Source: Candidatus Hydrogenedentota bacterium (lineage in GTDB: Bacteria; Hydrogenedentota; Hydrogenedentia; Hydrogenedentales; GCA-2746185). Taken from it: DNA of 9,375 nucleotides. Under the pieces are notes generated by a model. That model did not search any database. It was given only the letters and a program-made list of their open reading frames with translations, and was not told the DNA's origin. Position 1 is the first letter of the stretch; the number at the start of each line of letters is the position of its first letter. The translations under genes and the position numbers were made by a program. The stretch lies in contig JASJYE010000070.1 in NCBI GenBank assembly GCA_030123645.1, positions 1-9,375 of the forward strand, given 5' to 3'. Positions 6,578 through 9,375 of the stretch are shown piece by piece.

Positions 6578-7606
6578 CTATTCGTGCAGCATTATTGTCA
6601 TCGCATTGACGTGCAAATTCAACTTTCTCGATTCCGGCTGTTCCGAGGAAAACTCGCGATCGCCCTGGAGCGCCTGAAAATCGGCGGGCAGGTAGGGCTG
6701 CCCGGGCGCTAAGAAGACGGAAATATCGTCTCGGAGCCGATGATCCGCCTCCAGCGCCCCGCCTCGCCAGCTCATGACATAGCCCGCATAGTCCCACCCG
6801 AAACCCGCAAAAGATATCGGGCCCTCATTCGCGCGCAAGATCTCGCTCAGCCGAGAGCCGATGCCGAAGCCCTTCGTCGTGTGCCAGCGCGTTCCCTCGA
6901 CAATCACCGCGCTCGGAGAAACATTATGGTATTTCCAGCGAATAAAAAGCCGCCGTTCAGGATCTTCAGAAAATATCACCGTGCCGCGCTCCGTCTCTCC
7001 CTCTGCTAAGGGGATTCGGGCATTGCGCACATTCGACTCGCCGAAGAAGGACATCAGCTCCTCGAGCGTCGTCTTCGATGTAATCGGTCCCACACGCTTG
7101 CCCGGTTCGCACAGCCAGTCCAAACTCTCATGCATCGACGGCGGCGCCGAGACAAGATACGCATCGAACACATAGCCCTCATGCTGGCCCTGCCGCATGA
7201 AAATCCAATGCCCCTCGCGGCTGCCAATCGTGTCCGGGACGGAGTCAATCACATCCTTGAGCGCTACGACCCGAGTTTCACGCGGCATGTAATGGACAAG
7301 GATGGCATCCCGTTTCGGGCCCGTTCTGAGCGCAAGGGATGACGCGTCCACGTAAAGCACCGTAGCGGGAGGATACTTCGCCCATGTACCAAGTTTTTCG
7401 ATTGGCTCCGGGCTTTCGCGCTTGCCGATCTCCTCCGGAGGCTCAAGTTCGAAAAGCGGCGCCAATTCCGGCTCTTCGGGATTCCCTCCGGCCGGCGTCA
7501 CCTCGGCCTCCTGCAGACTTTCCGCTTCGGGCTTAGCCGCAGGCGCCTCCTGCTCCTGCCCGAGCCCCGCCGCCACAATCAGTAATGCTGCCAAATATCC
7601 CATCAC
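6578..7606 (-). CDS. Secreted SH3-like domain protein with an unrecognised C-terminal domain
   Basis: The 342-residue protein has a short hydrophobic leader (MMGYLAALLIVAAG), then a long Glu/Pro/Ala-rich low-complexity segment (about 17-72) that looks like a flexible tether. A bacterial SH3-like region follows (about 80-152; LALRTGP, then HWIFMRQGQHEGYVFDAYL). Such domains often bind cell-wall peptides. Residues about 170-305 form a second domain (VGPITSKTTLEELMSFFG, then GFGWDYAGYVMSW) that resembles conserved hypothetical proteins but has no function I can name. Start choice is close: GTG at 7606 sits 8 nt after GGAGG, and ATG at 7603 sits 11 nt after. It is the first gene of the minus-strand row, directly behind a promoter at 7639-7667. 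An envelope or periplasmic role is inferred. Confidence 0.82.
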   Translation of the reverse strand: MMGYLAALLIVAAGLGQEQEAPAAKPEAESLQEAEVTPAGGNPEEPELAPLFELEPPEEIGKRESPEPIEKLGTWAKYPPATVLYVDASSLALRTGPKRDAILVHYMPRETRVVALKDVIDSVPDTIGSREGHWIFMRQGQHEGYVFDAYLVSAPPSMHESLDWLCEPGKRVGPITSKTTLEELMSFFGESNVRNARIPLAEGETERGTVIFSEDPERRLFIRWKYHNVSPSAVIVEGTRWHTTKGFGIGSRLSEILRANEGPISFAGFGWDYAGYVMSWRGGALEADHRLRDDISVFLAPGQPYLPADFQALQGDREFSSEQPESRKLNLHVNAMTIMLHE

Positions 7607-7638
7607 CTGAGTGTCCTCCCCAACAATAAACCCCCTTA

Positions 7639-7667
7639 ACCATACCCCTTAGCCCGAAGAGGTTCAA
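7639..7667 (-). promoter_or_regulatory. Sigma-70-type promoter of the SH3/TlpA/hydrolase row
   Basis: On the minus strand there is TTGAAC (7667-7662), a 17-bp spacer, and TATGGT (7644-7639). Both boxes keep their key bases, and the predicted start near 7632 leaves a leader of about 26 nt containing the GGGAGGA ribosome site. It is divergent from the rpsT promoter about 40 bp away. Confidence 0.5.
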
Positions 7668-7706
7668 AACTGCCCCCAGCCCGGACAAGGGCTTGTACGC
7701 GAAGAT

Positions 7707-7736
7707 TTGACACTCAGCCGGGGCCTTTGATACAGT
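7707..7736 (+). promoter_or_regulatory. Sigma-70-type promoter of rpsT
   Basis: A perfect TTGACA (7707-7712) is followed 18 bp later by TACAGT (7731-7736); GATACA at 7729 with a 16-bp spacer is an alternative -10 box. The transcript would have a leader of about 75 nt before the rpsT ATG. Confidence 0.6.
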
Positions 7737-7819
7737 CCGGCCTCGTGCTTCGGCCAGGATGCCCTATGCGGGCCGCTCGGAGCCGCTCGACAACCAACTA
7801 TGATCTGACCGGACGACCT

Positions 7820-8089
7820 ATGGCCATTATTAAGTCGCAGAAAAAGCGCAATCTGACCAATGAAAAAAGGCGCCAGCGCAACGTCGCCGTTAGGGCCCGC
7901 GTCAAGACCTACATCAAGAGGGTCGAAACCGCCATCGAAGGAAGCGAAGCGAAGCAGATCGATGAGGCCCTCAAAGCCGCGCTCTCCGAAATAGACGTGG
8001 CCGAGCGCAAAGGCGTGTATCACAAAAACAACGCCGCACGAAAAAAATCCCGCCTCCATCGCCGCGCAGAGAAGGCCAAGGCCTCGTAA
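7820..8089 (+). CDS. rpsT: 30S ribosomal protein S20
   Basis: S20 is a primary binder of 16S rRNA in the small subunit. The 89-residue product starts MAIIKSQKKRNLTNEKRRQR and ends with a basic run (NNAARKKSRLHRRAEKAK), with the helical, Lys/Arg-rich composition and the length typical of S20. The open frame extends 31 codons upstream, but MAIIKSQKKR is the conserved S20 beginning, so ATG 7820 is chosen. The ribosome site is weak (GGA about 6 nt upstream). E. coli rpsT is also poorly initiated and is autoregulated, so similar control is possible here but not shown. It is the only complete plus-strand gene, with its own promoter and terminator. Confidence 0.97.
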   Translation: MAIIKSQKKRNLTNEKRRQRNVAVRARVKTYIKRVETAIEGSEAKQIDEALKAALSEIDVAERKGVYHKNNAARKKSRLHRRAEKAKAS

Positions 8090-8097
8090 CCCACGCG

Positions 8098-8118
8098 GCG
8101 CGTCTTAGCGCGCTTTCT
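8098..8118 (+). terminator. Intrinsic terminator of rpsT
   Basis: GCGCG (8098-8102) and CGCGC (8109-8113) form a 5-bp GC stem with the loop TCTTAG, followed at once by TTTCT. It starts 8 nt after the rpsT stop codon. Confidence 0.65.
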
Positions 8119-8126
8119 AGTGGTGT

Positions 8127-8183
8127 GACTTGTGGGCGCCTACTAACCCAAGTCCGATGGAGTATATCCCCACAAGAAGTGGG
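8127..8183. repeat. Nested, mutually exclusive inverted repeats between convergent genes
   Basis: CTTGTGGG (8129-8136) is complementary to CCCACAAG (8169-8176). The overlapping GACTT/GGG block at 8127-8136 can instead pair with CCC/AAGTC at 8147-8154. CCCAC (8169-8173) can also pair locally with GTGGG (8179-8183). The last hairpin would sit just after the stop of the small minus-strand gene and may help end its transcript. No T-tract follows on either strand. Confidence 0.4.
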
Positions 8184-8192
8184 ATCCGCCCC

Positions 8193-8438
8193 TCAATTCT
8201 CATCGTGCAGCTTCCCTTTGGGCGAGATTTCCCATATGGACGTGCCTGCTCGACGCTCTTTAAGCTCTTCGATTGTGTGGCCCACAGCGTTTGTCCATCT
8301 CAAAATGTCGGCATAATTTTGAGATGTATCCTCTACAATCTTGATCGTGCGCAGGGGGTTTTGTGCAAATCGTGAACCTACTTTGATTTTCTGCATGACG
8401 TGCAGCTTACCGTTTTTGCGTTCAAGGTAAATTTTCAT
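8193..8438 (-). CDS. Small hypothetical protein, 81 residues
   Basis: I do not recognise this protein. From ATG 8438 it gives 81 residues, highly charged, with no membrane segment, no signal peptide and no cysteine motif. It begins with a basic beta-like stretch (MKIYLERKNGKLHV), and a helix-prone middle region contains the WTNAVGHTIEELKERR stretch. A TTG nine codons upstream is possible but less attractive; a GAGGGCGGAA purine-rich stretch precedes the ATG at slightly long range. Base use is AT-richer than the genes before 8.1 kb. It lies 92 bp after the kinase-like gene on the same strand, separated from it by a strong hairpin. A plus-strand open frame overlaps it but looks less protein-like. 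It could be non-coding. Confidence 0.45.
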   Translation of the reverse strand: MKIYLERKNGKLHVMQKIKVGSRFAQNPLRTIKIVEDTSQNYADILRWTNAVGHTIEELKERRAGTSIWEISPKGKLHDEN

Positions 8439-8494
8439 CGTTAAGATTCCGCCCTCGCGAAGCAATGCGCGCTCCAGGTCACCAAACGATAAAG

Positions 8495-8527
8495 CTCCCC
8501 GGCGCGGATTGTCCGCGTCCGCCGGAG
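8495..8527 (-). terminator. Strong GC-rich hairpin after the kinase-like gene
   Basis: CGCGGA (8503-8508) and TCCGCG (8512-8517) form a 6-bp stem with a 3-nt loop. It is extended past one bulge by CGG/CCG and closed by CTCC (8495-8498) with GGAG (8524-8527). On the minus strand it begins 4 nt after the kinase-like stop codon and is followed by CTTTATCG, a poor T-tract. It fits a terminator for the kinase-like gene. Confidence 0.45.
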
Positions 8528-8530
8528 TGC

Positions 8531-9037
8531 CTAGTTCGGCAATACCTCCATCAACAACTCACATCTTTCCTGTACAATAAAATCACCTTCAATATTCAGA
8601 ATCATACAATTTCTTTCAGATAGCCATTTCCTATGCTTGGAAAGGCTACGTCCTCCTGATGGGCCGTTGTCATACTCCGAAGCCCATTCTAGAAATTCGG
8701 GATCGGCATGCCCCCATTCCTTTTCCTCCCGGATTCTCAATCGCTTCACTCTAATTGCTGTATCAAGATACAGAAAAAGCTATCGAATCGAAGGACTCCT
8801 CAAGTTCATCCCCCATTTCATGATTGAGCCGGACACTATAGATGACTCATGCTCGCTCAATTCGTCTAAAATCATTTTAAGGCGAGCAACACTATCTCTT
8901 GCCCTTTGATATGGACGTTTGGTCGGTAGCCAGTAATAATCGTCAGCATCAACAAAGTGCCATCGCAACCTTGAGGCCATCTCCTTCCCAAGCGATGTCG
9001 TTCCTGAACCTGAAGCTCCCGTAATAAGTATTCTCAT
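8531..9037 (-). pseudogene. P-loop nucleotide-kinase-like gene, frame broken by two compensating slips
   Basis: The 5' part (85 codons to a TAG at 8780-8782) starts MRILITGASGSGTTSLGKEM, a P-loop of the adenylate/shikimate-kinase-like group. FVDADDYYWLPT and IVSGSIMKWG follow, both typical of a family of small P-loop kinases annotated as adenylate kinase-like. The 3' part (8531-8749) continues in the same frame with KRLRIREE, HADPEFLEWASEYD and SLSKHRKWLSER. Between them, translation in the neighbouring frame gives DELEESFDSIAF, which links the halves. One G is missing from the run at 8810-8814 and one extra T lies in the run at 8774-8778 (minus-strand bases). With both corrected, the protein is 168 residues, of normal size. 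The cause may be sequencing error or recent decay. A good promoter (9127-9155) and a terminator-like hairpin bracket it. The ribosome site is weak. Confidence 0.75.
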
Positions 9038-9126
9038 CCTTCATTGCCTAACCATGATCGTACAGTCTGCTAAGAACGGTGCAGACAAACGATCTTTCCT
9101 GCGACCGCCGCGACCACGTCTGCACT

Positions 9127-9155
9127 ATGATATGCGCAAAGACCGTTAGCGTCAA
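9127..9155 (-). promoter_or_regulatory. Sigma-70-type promoter of the kinase-like gene
   Basis: On the minus strand there is TTGACG (9155-9150), a 17-bp spacer, and TATCAT (9132-9127), each one base from consensus. The predicted start is near 9120, giving a leader of about 80 nt. GTCTGCAC at 9118-9125 overlaps the start point, its inverse GTGCAGAC lies at 9079-9086, and GTCTGC occurs again at 9065-9070, so operator or leader structures are possible. Confidence 0.55.
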
Positions 9156-9173
9156 CTCTACCCCCGCAGGGCC

Positions 9174-9202
9174 TTGACCTAGCCCAAGACCTTTGCTACG
9201 GT
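9174..9202 (+). promoter_or_regulatory. Sigma-70-type promoter toward the right end
   Basis: TTGACC (9174-9179), a 17-bp spacer and TACGGT (9197-9202) face the tandem repeats and the gene start at 9366. It is arranged back to back with the minus-strand promoter at 9127-9155, with the two -35 boxes 18 bp apart. Confidence 0.45.
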
Positions 9203-9226
9203 TAGCCTTGTCAGCAGACTAAAACC

Positions 9227-9274
9227 TACTGTACTGTTACATCTTAATCCGAAGCGCTACCTGTCGAAAGATGG
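9227..9274 (+). repeat. 48-bp direct repeat, copy 1
   Basis: This copy runs from TACTGTACTG to GAAAGATGG. It differs from copy 2 at a single base (G here, C there, in the GAAGCGCT block). Within the copy, CATCTT and AAGATG form a 6-bp stem, and CGA/TCG can pair inside it. Both copies lie in the predicted leader of a gene starting at 9366. Confidence 0.85.
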
Positions 9275-9284
9275 AATAAGCTCA

Positions 9285-9332
9285 TACTGTACTGTTACAT
9301 CTTAATCCGAACCGCTACCTGTCGAAAGATGG
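9285..9332 (+). repeat. 48-bp direct repeat, copy 2
   Basis: This is a near-identical copy starting 58 bp after copy 1, with a 10-bp spacer between them. The CATCTT/AAGATG stem is kept, and the sole difference falls outside it. It ends about 33 bp before the predicted start codon at 9366. Confidence 0.85.
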
Positions 9333-9365
9333 GGGTAAAGCCATATCCCGAAAAGGAAATCGAAA

Positions 9366-9375
9366 ATGTCGTTTC
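9366..9375 (+). CDS. Possible start of a gene cut off by the window end
   Basis: ATG TCG TTT is preceded by AAAAGGAAATCGAAA, which offers an AAGGA ribosome site about 8 nt upstream. Together with the plus-strand promoter at 9174-9202, this suggests a real start. Only three codons are visible, so nothing can be said about the product. Confidence 0.4.

Noticed and set aside
8130..8375. 81-codon plus-strand open frame opposite the small minus-strand gene
   Set aside because: It has a GTG start with no ribosome site and an irregular composition; the minus-strand frame looks more protein-like.
9046..9149. Possible integron attC site (GCCTAAC on the left, GTTAG on the right, palindromic blocks between)
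   Set aside because: The right core does not fit GTTRRRY, the arms are not complementary beyond the outer bases, and neighbouring genes are not arranged as cassettes.
9227..9332. Start of a CRISPR array
   Set aside because: Only two copies, the repeat is longer than usual, and the spacer is just 10 bp; no cas gene is visible.

Overview
The window looks like bacterial chromosome, moderately GC-rich for most of its length and visibly AT-richer after about 8.1 kb. Seven full-length protein genes can be called with good support. They are a nitrogen-control block (amtB, a PII gene and a sigma-54 activator), a four-gene row of mostly secreted proteins ending in a lipase-like hydrolase, and rpsT for ribosomal protein S20 (the hydrolase and rpsT complete the seven with the three secreted proteins counted as one row). 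The final 1.3 kb is accessory-looking. Signal peptides, a periplasmic-type thioredoxin protein and sigma-54 control suggest a Gram-negative-type bacterium outside the well-studied enterics. I cannot name the phylum from this sequence; a planctomycete, deltaproteobacterial or candidate-phylum relative are all possible.

Region 1 (1-3973, all minus strand): transcription runs from the activator gene (GAF, AAA+ and Fis-type HTH domains, NifA-like) to amtB and then the PII gene, followed by a GC-rich hairpin. Between activator and amtB there is a near-consensus sigma-54 promoter (2031-2046). About 100-150 bp further upstream lie two matching CTAC-N6-GTAG dyads. The simplest reading is a self-contained module: the activator binds the dyads and fires the sigma-54 promoter of amtB-glnK, while the activator itself has a sigma-70-type promoter. 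The PII protein lacks Tyr51, the residue uridylylated in enteric PII.

Region 2 (3974-7670, minus strand): a probable operon starts from a sigma-70-type promoter at 7639-7667. Its order is a secreted SH3-like protein, a secreted thioredoxin/TlpA-like protein, a secreted protein that shares an N-terminal region with the TlpA-like protein, and a monoacylglycerol-lipase-like hydrolase. The two middle genes overlap by ATGA. The shared N-terminal region is a family I do not recognise.

Region 3 (7671-8120, plus strand): rpsT with a good promoter, divergent from the operon of region 2, and a hairpin plus T-tract terminator.

Region 4 (8121-9375): nested inverted repeats, a small unrecognised minus-strand gene, a GC-rich hairpin, and a P-loop nucleotide-kinase-like gene. 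The kinase reading frame is broken by two compensating one-base slips in homopolymers. A divergent promoter pair follows. The plus-strand promoter leads into two near-identical 48-bp repeats (58-bp period), each able to form a hairpin, just before what looks like the first codons of a gene cut off by the window end.
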